Shown here piece after piece: positions 9,413 to 21,393 of a stretch of DNA of 64,000 bases. The stretch spans positions 1 through 64,000 of the forward strand of contig NZ_JAGTJJ010000032.1 of assembly GCF_028435365.1 (NCBI RefSeq), in the 5' to 3' direction. The notes under the pieces were generated by a model. It saw nothing but the letters and a program-made list of their open reading frames with translations, had not been told where the DNA came from and did no database searches. A program made the position numbers and the translations under genes. The first letter of the stretch is position 1, and every line of letters starts with the position of its first letter. This DNA comes from Polyangium jinanense (GTDB taxonomy: Bacteria; Myxococcota; Polyangia; Polyangiales; Polyangiaceae).

Positions 9413-9903
9413 AATCGCAACACCTCACCCTCGTCGCACTCATCGCCGCCGGCCTCGGCGCCCTCGCCACGCCGCTCGCCTGCATCCGGCACGCCGACAT
9501 CCGTGACGAACCGGATAGCTCGATCCTCGACCGTCCCCCCGACTTCGACGCCGGCGGCATCCCCGAGCTCGACAGCGGCCTCGGCAGCGACGCCTACCCC
9601 CTCTGCGCGGATCGCCCCACGGGCAAATGCGTCGGCTCGAACGATTTTCCGTGCGCCTTCGAGGACTGGGTCCCCGCGATGGCGAAGGCATGCCAGGAGG
9701 CCTCAGGCTGCAAGACGAACGGTTGGCTCGAGGTGCAGATGGGCCCCGACGGATGCGTCGAGGCGCTCGGAATGGAGGAGCCGAACGACGAGGTGGTCGC
9801 TTGTCTCGTCGCGGAGATGGGCGCGGTGAAGTGCCCGTGCGGCGAGGGAATCACGAAGTATTATTTCGGAGCAGGGAACGTCGGGCCGTGCGGCTCGAAT
9901 TGA
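9409..9903 (+). CDS. Secreted Cys-containing protein, hypothetical
   Basis: A 164-residue protein starting at GTG 9409, which overlaps the preceding stop (GTGA). An N-terminal signal (MKSQHLTLVALIAAGLGALATPLAC) could be type I or a lipoprotein signal, although the residues before its Cys make a poor lipobox. An acidic Asp/Pro-rich linker follows, then a compact C-terminal domain with eight cysteines. In that domain the pattern W-x-E-V-x-M-G-P-D-G-C resembles the AgmX/TonB-type C-terminal motif found in myxobacteria. It is the last gene of the envelope operon, immediately followed by hairpin repeat copy B. Confidence 0.75.
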   Translation: MKSQHLTLVALIAAGLGALATPLACIRHADIRDEPDSSILDRPPDFDAGGIPELDSGLGSDAYPLCADRPTGKCVGSNDFPCAFEDWVPAMAKACQEASGCKTNGWLEVQMGPDGCVEALGMEEPNDEVVACLVAEMGAVKCPCGEGITKYYFGAGNVGPCGSN

Positions 9904-9929
9904 GCCTCACTTCCCCCGGAGGCGCCGCG

Positions 9930-10226
9930 CTGGGGCGTTGCCCCAGACCCCACCGGGGCTATCCGCCCCTGGACCTGGACCAGCGCAAGCGCTGGACCCG
10001 GGGTCGATGAACTGCGCGTTGCGCAGTTCATCGAACAGGCTGAGTCAAGACCAAGAACGACCCTGCCAAAGCAAGACAGCCGCGCTGCCATTTCGACCGG
10101 CAACGCCGTGCCTGTGGGAAGAACTGCGCATCGCGCAGTTCTTCCCCAAATGGTCCAGGGCTTGCCCTGGTTCGGGTCGAGGGGCGAACAGCCCCCGCGG
10201 GGCCCGGGGCGGCGCCCCGGCGCGGC
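9930..10226 (+). repeat. Composite hairpin repeat, copy B
   Basis: This copy fills the space between the convergent genes ending at 9903 and 10245. The left arm has stems CTGGGGC/GCCCCAG (9930-9946), GGGGC/GCCCC, CCAGCGC/GCGCTGG and a 14-bp palindrome with loop gtt (10004-10034). The right arm is inverted: a 13-bp palindrome (10117-10145), CCAGGGC/GCCCTGG, then GC-rich stems to about 10226. The middle segment starts like those of copies A and C. A bidirectional terminator role is inferred. Confidence 0.88.
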
Positions 10227-10244
10227 GGCCCCAGGCCTACCCCT

Positions 10245-11795
10245 TCACTTCGGAATGGCGCTGTTGCCGGGCTCCAGGTTGTTCATGATGGCCCCGACGT
10301 CGCACGCCTGTAGGTACGTCGAGAGGACCTCCGCGCGCCGCGGCAAAAACACGTCCGTGAGCGCCTCCGAGAGCGTGCCGTTTTCGTCGATGTGCACCTC
10401 GCCGAGCGTGGACGGGAACGTGAGCCCGCAGCCGAGCGACCTTTCCGGGCCGAGGAAACGCTGCGGCGCGTGGCAACCGGCGCACGTGAGCGAGGTCGCG
10501 CGGTGCAGGACCGCCTCGGGCGTGAGCGGATCACCCGGGGGGCAATCCTTGCCCAGGCCGTGGTACGCGATTGCATCCTGGATCTCGGTCGCGAAATCGG
10601 AGCCTGCGACGCCGATCGCGCGCGACGCGTAATCGACGGAGGCCTCTCCGGAGACGACGCTCTCGCCCATGTTGAAATGCTTGCCGGTCTGCATGCGGAC
10701 CCTGGGGAGCTCCTTCTGCGCGAGCTCCCAGAGGCTCAGATCGACGAACTCGCTCCGGAAGCTCACGGCGGTCTCCGACTCGTTCGCCCGATCGAAGAGC
10801 TCCGGCAGGGGGTTGTTCTTGACGGTGACGGGCTGGAACGTGAGCTTGAACGCCGTCGACCCGTCCGGCAGGCGCTTCAGGTGATACTCGCGCATCTCCC
10901 AGGGCACCTGCATCTGCTGGCTCACGCGCACCTGACCGTGCGAGGAGCCGTAAGCATCGTTCTCGTTGGAGATGGCGCCATAATTGTTGGGGTGAACGAC
11001 GGGCAGGAAGCCCTGCACGCCCGTGAAGAAGAGCTCTTCGAGTTTGTCGGCGACCGTCTCGACGTCCGTCTCGGTCGCGAGGCTCCCCCACGCCTCGGCC
11101 ACGGGACGACAGGCCGTGATGACGTCGAAGCCCGACGGGTTCGGCAGCGCCGCCTCGAAGATCAAAAAGACACGGTTCGCCGGGTCCGTGCGGCCTGAGG
11201 TCTTCGCGTAGACGATGCGGTGCTCGCCGCAGTTCGATCCGGACGTGGGCGTGAGGTCGAAGCGGTTGATGATCGCCACGGGCTCGAAGGAGTCGGGGTG
11301 GCCCGCCTCGAAGAGGCCCGGACTCGACGCGAGCGCCCCCTCGGCGCGCGGGCAGAAGAGGGCCGCGCCGTTCTTGAACGCGGCGTTGTCCGGATCGTCG
11401 CAATGCGGGTTGTCCGAAAAAACCCCCTCGGCCGCGGGGTTCTGCGCGTCGAAGAGGCGCTTCACGAGGTCCTCGGGCGTGGTCTGTACGACCGCGAGCG
11501 TGATGATCTGATTCAGGACGCGGTCGAGGCTGAAGCGCGCGAGCACGGCCGGATCCCGCACCATGAGCGCGCGGCTGTCCGCGGCGATGGAGATGTCCGC
11601 ATTGCAAACGGGGACGTCGGGGTAGTCGACCGGGGGCTCGTCCGGAGGATCGGGGATGGGCAAGTCGGGTTGCTCGCCCGAGCTGCTCGGCACGATCCCT
11701 CCTCCCTCGCTCTGCCCCCCGCAGCCTACGAGGAAGCCGAGGACCGCTGCCACCGCCAATGGCCGAACACCTAAGCGCGAAAGCTTGAAAGCCAT
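10245..11795 (-). CDS. Lipoprotein with a C-terminal CxxCH motif
   Basis: A 516-residue predicted lipoprotein. The start at 11795 has GGAGGG six bases upstream and yields MAFKLSRLGVRPLAVAAVLGFLVGC with lipobox LVGC. A Pro-rich linker (PDLPIPDPPDEPPVDYPD) precedes a large globular domain of about 400 residues that I do not recognise. Near the C-terminus a CAGCH sequence fits a single c-type haem site, followed by HAPQRFLGPERSLGC. A haem-bearing surface lipoprotein is plausible, but the motif alone does not prove haem attachment. It converges on repeat copy B. Confidence 0.75.
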   Translation of the reverse strand: MAFKLSRLGVRPLAVAAVLGFLVGCGGQSEGGGIVPSSSGEQPDLPIPDPPDEPPVDYPDVPVCNADISIAADSRALMVRDPAVLARFSLDRVLNQIITLAVVQTTPEDLVKRLFDAQNPAAEGVFSDNPHCDDPDNAAFKNGAALFCPRAEGALASSPGLFEAGHPDSFEPVAIINRFDLTPTSGSNCGEHRIVYAKTSGRTDPANRVFLIFEAALPNPSGFDVITACRPVAEAWGSLATETDVETVADKLEELFFTGVQGFLPVVHPNNYGAISNENDAYGSSHGQVRVSQQMQVPWEMREYHLKRLPDGSTAFKLTFQPVTVKNNPLPELFDRANESETAVSFRSEFVDLSLWELAQKELPRVRMQTGKHFNMGESVVSGEASVDYASRAIGVAGSDFATEIQDAIAYHGLGKDCPPGDPLTPEAVLHRATSLTCAGCHAPQRFLGPERSLGCGLTFPSTLGEVHIDENGTLSEALTDVFLPRRAEVLSTYLQACDVGAIMNNLEPGNSAIPK

Positions 11796-11874
11796 GAGTC
11801 CCTCCACCCTGGAAAGTAACGAGGAATCTTTCGAGGGTATCGGGCCCCACGTCGGGGTCAAGAGGGAGCGAGCG

Positions 11875-12681
11875 TCAGGACTCGGCCGACGAGGCTGCGG
11901 TCGAGCTCTCGTTCGGCTGGGACGAAGCGTCGGCGACGCGACCGCCGAGGGAGATGAGCATCTCGGCGACGGCGGCATGCGTGCGGTCGCGCAGGTCGAC
12001 GACGCGCGCCGACTCCTTGCCCGTGGTGATGGGGTGGATCGGCTTGCCCACGCGCACGCGCACGAGGCGCATGGAGCCGTCGCCCGTGTCGATGGCGCCC
12101 TTCTGCATGAGGTTGCCCGCACCCTCCAGCGCGACGGGCACGACGGGGACGCCGGCGCGCACGGCAGCGTAAAAGCCGCCCATCTTGAAGTCCTTGAGGA
12201 TGCCGTCCTCGCTGCGCGTGCCCTCGGGGAAGATGAGCAGGGGTTTTCCGCGCCCGAGGACCTCCTGGAAGCGCTTGATGACCTCGGCGGCGACACGCGG
12301 CCCGCCTCCACGCTCGACCGGGACGTGCCCCGCGAGCTTGAGGTGCCAGCCGAGGAAAGGAATGTTCATGAGCTCGCGCTTCGCGGCCCACTTGTAGTCC
12401 CCCGGCAGAACCGCGCCGAGCACGAGGATGTCGAGCAGGCTCTGGTGATTCGAGGCATAGACGTACGCGCCGTCGGTGGGCACGTTCTCGAGCCCCGTGG
12501 CGTCGACGTCGATGTGCAGCCCCCGCGCGCTCGCCTTGCACCAGCGCTTCATTGCCCAGGTGCTGGCGCGGTGATCGTTCGTGACCGGGCCGAGCGTGAG
12601 CGAGATCGTCCCATACCCGACGGTGCGAGCGGTGAAAGGAATCCACTGACGCGCGGCGCGAATGGCTTCTCGGAGCTGCAT
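11875..12681 (-). CDS. plsC: 1-acyl-sn-glycerol-3-phosphate acyltransferase (PlsC family)
   Basis: A 268-residue acyltransferase that should acylate lysophosphatidate at the inner membrane in phospholipid synthesis. The PlsC motifs are present in order: NHQSLLD (HX4D, His79 and Asp84), a GHVPVER block, FPEGTRSEDG and VPVVPVAL. The N-terminal 50 residues are moderately hydrophobic and the C-terminus is a short Ser/Ala-rich tail. It lies between two lipoprotein genes on the same strand without overlap. The family is clear; substrate and whether it is the housekeeping copy are not. Confidence 0.92.
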   Translation of the reverse strand: MQLREAIRAARQWIPFTARTVGYGTISLTLGPVTNDHRASTWAMKRWCKASARGLHIDVDATGLENVPTDGAYVYASNHQSLLDILVLGAVLPGDYKWAAKRELMNIPFLGWHLKLAGHVPVERGGGPRVAAEVIKRFQEVLGRGKPLLIFPEGTRSEDGILKDFKMGGFYAAVRAGVPVVPVALEGAGNLMQKGAIDTGDGSMRLVRVRVGKPIHPITTGKESARVVDLRDRTHAAVAEMLISLGGRVADASSQPNESSTAASSAES

Positions 12682-12758
12682 GGATCAGGCTTCCTAACAC
12701 CACACAGGAAGCAATTCCAGGCCTGCAAACTGCGCAAAATGATACGCGGTATGGCAGC

Positions 12759-13667
12759 TCAGAGTGGGTCCATGATGAGGCCATAACCCACGACCTCTGG
12801 CTTGCCCGCTCGCTCGAACTTCACGGTGAAGATACCGGGCTCGCTCTCGCTCTGCACGACGGCGCGGCGCATCGTGCCCGCCCACTCGGCCCATACAACG
12901 GCGCCGGGCTTGCCTTTCCATTTGATCGGGATCGGCTGCAAATCGGCCTCGTCGGCGATGAGCGCCGCGCCGCCGAATCCCAGGCAGAACCAGCGCTTCA
13001 CCCCGCCCGCCTCGAACGGCGAAACGAGCAGCACGTGCCGGTACTCGCCCTCCTGCCGGTGCGCCGCATAGTTGCCGGGCTGGAGCCCGTCGACCTGCTT
13101 GACCCAGCGCACCCCCTTCAAAAGCCCCTCGGGCGCGCGCGCCTCCATGTCCGTGTAGCGGACCGCGATCCGATCCTTCACGTACCGCCGCACGATGGCG
13201 TGCTTCATCACGCCGTTCCACTCGGTCAGCACGACGTCGTTGAGCCTCGGCTTCACGTTGTCCGGCACCGGGATCACGTAGCCCGGGTGGACCTTGTACG
13301 ACGGGCCGCCGGACTGGCCCTCGATGACGAGGTCGTCGCCGTCGAAGCCGACCGCCGTGGCCGCGTAGAGCACGAGCGTCGAGCCGATGCGCGCGTTCGC
13401 CAGCATGGGCTCGGAGAAGGTGAAGACGCGGCGCCCCGGGTCGAGCTTGATCTTGCGCGGCGGCAGGCCGAGCGGGTTCGGCTGCGGCGACTTGGGCTGC
13501 GGGGGCTGCGTGGGGCTCGGCGCGATGAACGAGCCGAGCGGCGGCGGATCAGGCGATCCGTTCGCGGAAGGCGCGGCCTCGGTGGTCGTGGACGACCCGC
13601 TGCTGCACGCGGCGAGCAGGGCCGCGGCGAGCAGGCCGCGGGCCAGGGGTCGTTCGAGGCCGAACAT
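12759..13667 (-). CDS. Proline-rich lipoprotein, hypothetical
   Basis: A 302-residue protein. The chosen start at 13667 gives MFGLERPLARGLLAAALLAAC with lipobox LAAC; the frame is open far upstream, but that part overlaps the dnaE2 gene and is discarded. A Ser/Thr/Pro linker (PSPTQPPQPKSPQPNPLG) is followed by two or three related beta-rich segments containing WNGVMKHAIVRRY and WAGTMRRAVVQSE, apparently an internal duplication of a small barrel module of about 60 residues. The function is not recognised. It sits 104 bases downstream of dnaE2. Confidence 0.78.
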   Translation of the reverse strand: MFGLERPLARGLLAAALLAACSSGSSTTTEAAPSANGSPDPPPLGSFIAPSPTQPPQPKSPQPNPLGLPPRKIKLDPGRRVFTFSEPMLANARIGSTLVLYAATAVGFDGDDLVIEGQSGGPSYKVHPGYVIPVPDNVKPRLNDVVLTEWNGVMKHAIVRRYVKDRIAVRYTDMEARAPEGLLKGVRWVKQVDGLQPGNYAAHRQEGEYRHVLLVSPFEAGGVKRWFCLGFGGAALIADEADLQPIPIKWKGKPGAVVWAEWAGTMRRAVVQSESEPGIFTVKFERAGKPEVVGYGLIMDPL

Positions 13668-13771
13668 CAGCCGCGATCTTTGCCGTGTCGCGGCCGGTCT
13701 GGCGAGCAAAAAGCGACCGGGGAGGCGCGTGAAACGGTCGATTGGAGGACAAACGATTCCTGGCGCGCGCC

Positions 13772-16950
<3,179 letters not shown>

Positions 16951-16954
<4 letters not shown>

Positions 16955-18732
16955 TCGCACCAGCCCTGGAGGTACCCTTCCCCGGTCGTCCGGTCCACGA
17001 AGACCCACGCGAGGCCGGCCGCCCGCGACGCCCCCTCGGCCTTGGGCCCCGCCGGGCCCTTCCCGCTCGTGGCGCCCGGGACGAGCCAGGCGACCCCGTA
17101 ATCCCGCGAGGCCGAAGAGCTCGTCCACCACTCGACCCCGTCGAGCCGCATCACGAACCGCAAGGACTCGATGGCGTAGAGGCGGTTGTCCACGGCGACG
17201 ACCGCGCCCTTCGTGATGCGGCCGATCGGGACAGGCGTCGGGAAGAGCCGCGTGGGGAGCGGTACGTCGCGATCCTCGGCGGCTTCGAGGTCGCCCGCCT
17301 GGGCGGGCGCGCGCTTCTGGTCGAGATCCCGGACGGGGACGAGCTTCGAGCGCGCCTCGGGCTTGTGGGCGTGCGTCGCTTCGAGCAAGCCCACGCGATC
17401 CTGGCCGATCTCGGCGGAGAGCTCGGCGAGCAGGGCCGGCAGGGCGTCCGGACGAACGGCCTTGTCGCGCGAGAGATCGATCTGGATGCGCCGCGCCTCG
17501 ACGATCTGCGAGACTTCGAGGTGAACGCCGACGGCCGGCGCGAAGAGCTCGGCGCGTTCGAGCTTGGCCCGGAGCGCGCGGTGGAGGTCGTTCGCGTCGG
17601 AGAGCGGCGAGGGCAGCTCGATCGAGAGCGAGAGGACCGGCTCCTTGCCTGGATCCCGCAGGTTCGCGATGGATCGATCGAGCGGGATCGTGATCACGAG
17701 CGAGAGGCAAGCCTCGCCGCGGGCGCCGAGGCGGGCCGCGAAGCGCGAGGTCATGCCGCGGAGGACGAAGAGGATCGGCTCGACGCTTCCGATCGGGTCG
17801 TCAAAACTCGTCTCCTCGACGATCGTGCGCGGGGGCGCGTACGGGACGAGCGGGAGATCGTCGCGGCCGGAGGCGAGATCGAGCACCTCGGCGGCGCGCA
17901 GGCCGAGCCTCGGCGTGAGCTCGCCGCGCGGGAGTTTCGTCAGGGCCTCGACCGTGAAGATGCCGAGCCGGCCGAAAAAGGCCGCCGTGTCGCCATCGAG
18001 CGGCAACGCCGTGAGCGGCAGCGGGCCGAGGACACGCGCGCCGGGCTTGGCGACGACCGTCGGATGCGGGGCTTTTCGCACCACGAGGGCCGATCCGCTG
18101 GCGAGAACCGGGCTCGCGGCGAACCGGGCAAGGGCGCGGGCGATACGCGGGCCGTCGGCGATCGCGGCCTGGACCTTGTGACCGAGCGCGTGGATCCGCT
18201 CGCAGAGCTCGTCGAGCAGAGCTTCCTCGCCGCCTACGAGGTGCGCCGCGCCCGTGACGTCGAGGAAGACCGTGTCGAAGGGCGCGTCGCCCGCCGGGCC
18301 GCGGCGTTTGTCTTCGTCGGGGTGCTCGGGGGCGAGGCGGATCGCGGCCGTCGTCCCGAGACCCAGACAAACTTCCGCCACACGACCGAGTGCCGCGTCG
18401 ACCTCCACGAACGAGACGTTCTGGATCGTGAGCTCGGCGAGCGTCGCTTGTGCTTCGGCCACGCGCTGGCCGGGGCGGATCCCGTACCGAAAGGCGGCCT
18501 CGTCGACGAGGTCGAGCGTGGCCGTGGCCCGGTCCTCGGCCTCCCCTCCCCCGTCCGGTTTGCCCCGGGAAAACAGCACGGCGAGTGGGCCGTCTGCGTG
18601 GCTCTCCTCGGGGGTTTGGGGCGAAGGGCGCCGAAGGCGATCCGAAGCCCCAAGCGTTGGAACGGCGCGTTGCCGCACGAGCTCGCAGCCGAGCTGGGGC
18701 AAGACCACCGCCACGATTCGCCGGCCCATCAC
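16951..18732 (-). CDS. imuB: ImuB, Y-family polymerase-like mutasome protein
   Basis: A 593-residue Y-family-like protein. It keeps the ImuB blocks FLDVTGAAHLVGGEEALL, a helix-hairpin-helix/finger region (LGIFTVEALTKLPRGEL), the little-finger region and the C-terminal tail WVFVDRTTGEGYLQGWCE. The N-terminal strand reads VVLPQLGCE, so the acidic metal ligand of active Y polymerases is absent there, as expected for a non-catalytic ImuB that bridges DnaE2 and the beta clamp. Start is GTG 18732 or ATG 18729; GAGGA lies just upstream of both. It is coupled to dnaE2 and follows imuA by 18 bases. Confidence 0.93.
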
Positions 18733-18750
18733 CCGATCCTCATGCGCCCA

Positions 18751-19479
18751 TCATGCGCTCTTTCCAAGCTCGATCGACTGCGCTCCCGTCACGCGACCGC
18801 GCCTGTCCTTGGCGACCCGCAAGCCGAGCCGATCCTCGCCGAGCCGCTCGAGCTCGATGCGCATCGCGGCCGGCAGCGGCATCGCGCGGGAGGCGGCCGC
18901 GTCCGTGAGCAAGAGGACGGTCGTGTCGCTGCCCTCGACGGCGAGGGCGAGCCGGCGGACGATCGTGACCCACCGGTCGAGCCGGGCCTCGCCGCGGCAG
19001 CCGGGCACGCCGGCCGTGTCGACCACGACCACGGAGAAGGCGTGGCAACCGGCGACGCGGACGGCGACGCGGGCGAGGTCGTCGAGGTTCGGCCGGACGA
19101 CGAGCAGCCGGTCGGGATCAACGCCGGCGCGGCCGAGGGCGGGCGCGAAGAGAGTTTGTGTGGGGTCGAGCCAGGCGCACCACGCGCCGCGCGTGTCGCT
19201 CTCGCCGCGGAGGCGGGCCTCGGCTTGCGCGGAGGCGCAGAGGGACAAGGCGAGCGTCGTCGAGCGGGCGAGGCCCTGGGGCGCCGTCAGCTCGACGATG
19301 GCACCTCGCGGCAGGCCTCCCTCGGGCAAGGACGCGTCGACGGTGCGGAGGCCGAGGGGCAGGGCCTTGGCGCGACCGGAAAGGCCTTCGATCGCGGGGC
19401 GGACGAGGGCGCTCTGGAAGAGCTCCTTGTGGCGGGCGTCGGCGTCCGGGGCGAGGACCGTGGCAGCGGCGCGGTGCAT
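18751..19479 (-). CDS. imuA: ImuA, RecA/SulA-like mutasome accessory protein
   Basis: A 242-residue RecA-fold protein of the ImuA family, the first gene of imuA-imuB-dnaE2. Recognisable blocks are LPLGLRTVDASLPEGGLPRGAIVEL near the N-terminus, WLDPTQTLFAPAL, a VVVVDTAGVPG strand and LLLTDAAA near the C-terminal third. No canonical Walker A lysine is evident, as is usual in ImuA. I prefer the start at 19479 over 19566 because family members need only about 40 residues before the first block. A CTGG-N8-TTCAG sequence resembling a LexA site lies directly upstream (see the separate entry). Confidence 0.9.
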   Translation of the reverse strand: MHRAAATVLAPDADARHKELFQSALVRPAIEGLSGRAKALPLGLRTVDASLPEGGLPRGAIVELTAPQGLARSTTLALSLCASAQAEARLRGESDTRGAWCAWLDPTQTLFAPALGRAGVDPDRLLVVRPNLDDLARVAVRVAGCHAFSVVVVDTAGVPGCRGEARLDRWVTIVRRLALAVEGSDTTVLLLTDAAASRAMPLPAAMRIELERLGEDRLGLRVAKDRRGRVTGAQSIELGKSA

Positions 19480-19480
19480 A

Positions 19481-19506
19481 CTGAACACCCTACCAGGTAC
19501 CTGAAC
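19481..19506 (-). promoter_or_regulatory. Possible LexA-type operator ahead of imuA-imuB-dnaE2
   Basis: On the minus strand CTGGTAGGGTGTTCAG (19496-19481) resembles the CTR...GTTCAG pattern reported for Myxococcus LexA, with several mismatches in the middle. A second GTTCAG half-site lies 20 bases further upstream (19506-19501). The position right ahead of imuA fits SOS control, which is usual for this cassette. Assignment is by resemblance only. Confidence 0.45.
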
Positions 19507-19681
19507 GCGGGCCAAGAAAGATGACACGAACCGGGCGCCCGTGACGGACATAGGCTGTCCGATCACGGGTGAACTTGTCCGGTGAAGACCGAAACCGGCA
19601 GGCGGAGCCCTGGTTCGTGTCCTGGACGACGGATCAGCCGAGGACCACTGAACAGACCGGACGAGGGAGGTCGAGGGGAGG

Positions 19682-20566
19682 TCAGCGGCGCGCCCGCGCC
19701 CCGCGCCCCGCGTTTGCTTCCGCTTCCGCCTCCGCCTCCGCTTCCGCTTCCGCGCCCGCTTCGGCCTCCGCTTCCGCGCTCGCTTCCGCGATCCGCTTCC
19801 GCTTCCGCTTCCGCGGCGCGGCCGCTTCCTCCACGGCCCGCGCGCCCGGCGACGCCGCGTGCGCCACGCCCGAGAGGCGCGACAGGAGCTCGCGGTGCTT
19901 CCTCGACCGCCGCCGCACGAGCCAGGGGAACAAAAGCCGCGGGATCAGGAACGCGAACATCAAGACGGCGACCCCGGCCAGCGCCGCGGCGAATCCATCT
20001 TTCGTGGTGGTCGCAATGGCCACCGCGGTGGGCAATCCTCCGCCGAGCCCGAAGCCGAGCCCGATGCCCAGGAACAAGGCCGCGGCGAAATTCGTGTATC
20101 GCTCCTCCACGCGGACGAGCGTCTTCCCATTGCGCGACCGCACCGTGACCGTCAATTGCCTCGGCTGCGATTGCGGGTTCACCGTGGGCGTCCAGGTCAG
20201 GGTTTTTCCCACGATCTGCACCTGCCCCGCGTCGCCCGTCACGCTGCGAATCACGTCGACGAGATCCTCGTGCGAATCCGACGTGATTTCGCCGTCGAGT
20301 TCCTCCTCGAACAGCGTCCGCAGCGGCGCGCCGAGCCACCCGCCTTGGGCCTTCGGCTCCTCGGGCGGCGCATGCTCGGCCGCCGCGCCTCGAATGGCCG
20401 TGCGCGGAATGCCGAGCTCGCCCGCGTGGCGCACGAGCTCGGCCTCGGTCATCGAGGTCTCGACGGCCTGCGTCTCGGCGTCGCGCTCGGCAAGCTCCAA
20501 GGCCCGGCGCAGGATGCGGCGCACCTCGGCGGGAGAGAGCTGTCGTTCACGGAAGGGATCGGCCAT
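19682..20566 (-). CDS. Membrane protein with Ala/Glu-repeat tail, hypothetical
   Basis: A 294-residue protein. The N-terminal 60 residues form a helical motif (LSPAEVRRILRRALELAERD, then TEAELVRHAGELGIPR) shared by many myxobacterial membrane proteins. A beta-rich middle follows, then two transmembrane segments (about 160-180 and 190-215) and a basic cytoplasmic segment (RRRSRKHRELLSRLSG). The last 50 residues are KRKRKR plus an AE repeat, encoded by a GCTTCC-type DNA repeat at 19718-19805 that may vary in length. Function is unknown. No Shine-Dalgarno sequence is visible before the ATG. Confidence 0.75.
   Translation of the reverse strand: MADPFRERQLSPAEVRRILRRALELAERDAETQAVETSMTEAELVRHAGELGIPRTAIRGAAAEHAPPEEPKAQGGWLGAPLRTLFEEELDGEITSDSHEDLVDVIRSVTGDAGQVQIVGKTLTWTPTVNPQSQPRQLTVTVRSRNGKTLVRVEERYTNFAAALFLGIGLGFGLGGGLPTAVAIATTTKDGFAAALAGVAVLMFAFLIPRLLFPWLVRRRSRKHRELLSRLSGVAHAASPGARAVEEAAAPRKRKRKRIAEASAEAEAEAGAEAEAEAEAEAEANAGRGARARR
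19718..19805. repeat. Low-complexity hexamer repeat coding Ala-Glu tail
   Basis: Repeats of cttccg/cctccg encode the alternating Ala-Glu run at the C-terminus of the membrane protein. Such simple in-frame repeats tend to change length by slippage. Confidence 0.8.
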
Positions 20567-20591
20567 GGCGCGGAAGGATACACCGTCATCC

Positions 20592-20616
20592 CCGGCGGTT
20601 CATGGGTGAACGCCGG
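20592..20616. other. Hairpin upstream of the Ala/Glu-tail membrane-protein gene
   Basis: CCGGCGGTTCA and TGAACGCCGG pair with one bulged G around a TGGG loop, 26 bases before the minus-strand start at 20566. It could be an operator or a 5' leader structure; nothing else supports either reading. Confidence 0.4.
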
Positions 20617-20795
20617 CCCACGCTCTCGTGTAGGACTTTGGTCCCATAGCGCCCAGGGCCGGACGCGCTCTAGAAGGGGAGACACGCGAGCGTCGTGGAG
20701 CCTTCCGAGGCTATCCGCGGCGACGTAGACCCGGGGCGGGTCGCCTTTGCAGTGCGGGGCGACACGCCTCTCATCCCACGAGCCATGAGGAGATT

Positions 20796-21335
20796 ATGTC
20801 GTTACAAGGTTTGATACCCCCGATCGGACTAGAGATCCCCATGACCATGTATGCGGTCAGCGTCCCCTTGCAGGTGAATGTCCTCGGCATCGTTACCCTG
20901 GACTTCAAGGGCGGGATCAGGGTCCGGGTCGAGGAGAACCTCAGTGCCGGATTGGGCGGCGTCAAGTTGAAGATCATCGGCCACGAGGTGTCGGCGGACT
21001 CCCCCGTGCTCGGGAGGGTCACCCTCTCCCAGGCCGACATCGACACGACCCCGTTGAGCCTGCTCGAGCTCGTCAGCGCTTTGCCGCCCAAGTTCCGCAA
21101 CACGATCTTCCACGACTTCACGTTCACCATCGAGAAGCCGCCGGGTGGTGGCCCCCCCCTCGTGTTGAGGAACACGAAGACAGCCGCGCTGGTCAACGAC
21201 AACCTGACGACTTTCCCTCCGCAGGGCTCGGTCTACCATCTCCAGCAACCGATCGATCTCGCGCCGGTCGGCGCTCCGACCCAGGTCATCGCCACGATCC
21301 AGGCGATGGCGTTCACGGTGTCGTACAACCCGTGA
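20796..21335 (+). CDS. Hypothetical protein, all-beta
   Basis: A 179-residue protein of unknown function. There is no signal peptide or membrane segment; the sequence alternates short strands (VTLDFKGGIRVRVEENLSAG, KLKIIGHEVSAD) and a Gly/Pro-rich loop (KPPGGGPPL). The start ATG has GAGGAG five bases upstream. A 229-base leader precedes it and a strong hairpin terminator follows at 21356. It stands alone between a divergent and a convergent gene. Confidence 0.75.
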   Translation: MSLQGLIPPIGLEIPMTMYAVSVPLQVNVLGIVTLDFKGGIRVRVEENLSAGLGGVKLKIIGHEVSADSPVLGRVTLSQADIDTTPLSLLELVSALPPKFRNTIFHDFTFTIEKPPGGGPPLVLRNTKTAALVNDNLTTFPPQGSVYHLQQPIDLAPVGAPTQVIATIQAMAFTVSYNP

Positions 21336-21355
21336 TGCCCGCCTGATCCCCCTGG

Positions 21356-21393
21356 GAGAGGGTGCTGCGGCTCCGCTGCGGCAGCACCCTCTC
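21356..21393. terminator. Bidirectional hairpin terminator
   Basis: A perfect 13-bp stem, GAGAGGGTGCTGC pairing with GCAGCACCCTCTC, around a 12-base loop lies between convergent genes ending at 21335 (+) and 21392 (-). It touches the last bases of the minus-strand gene. Confidence 0.85.
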
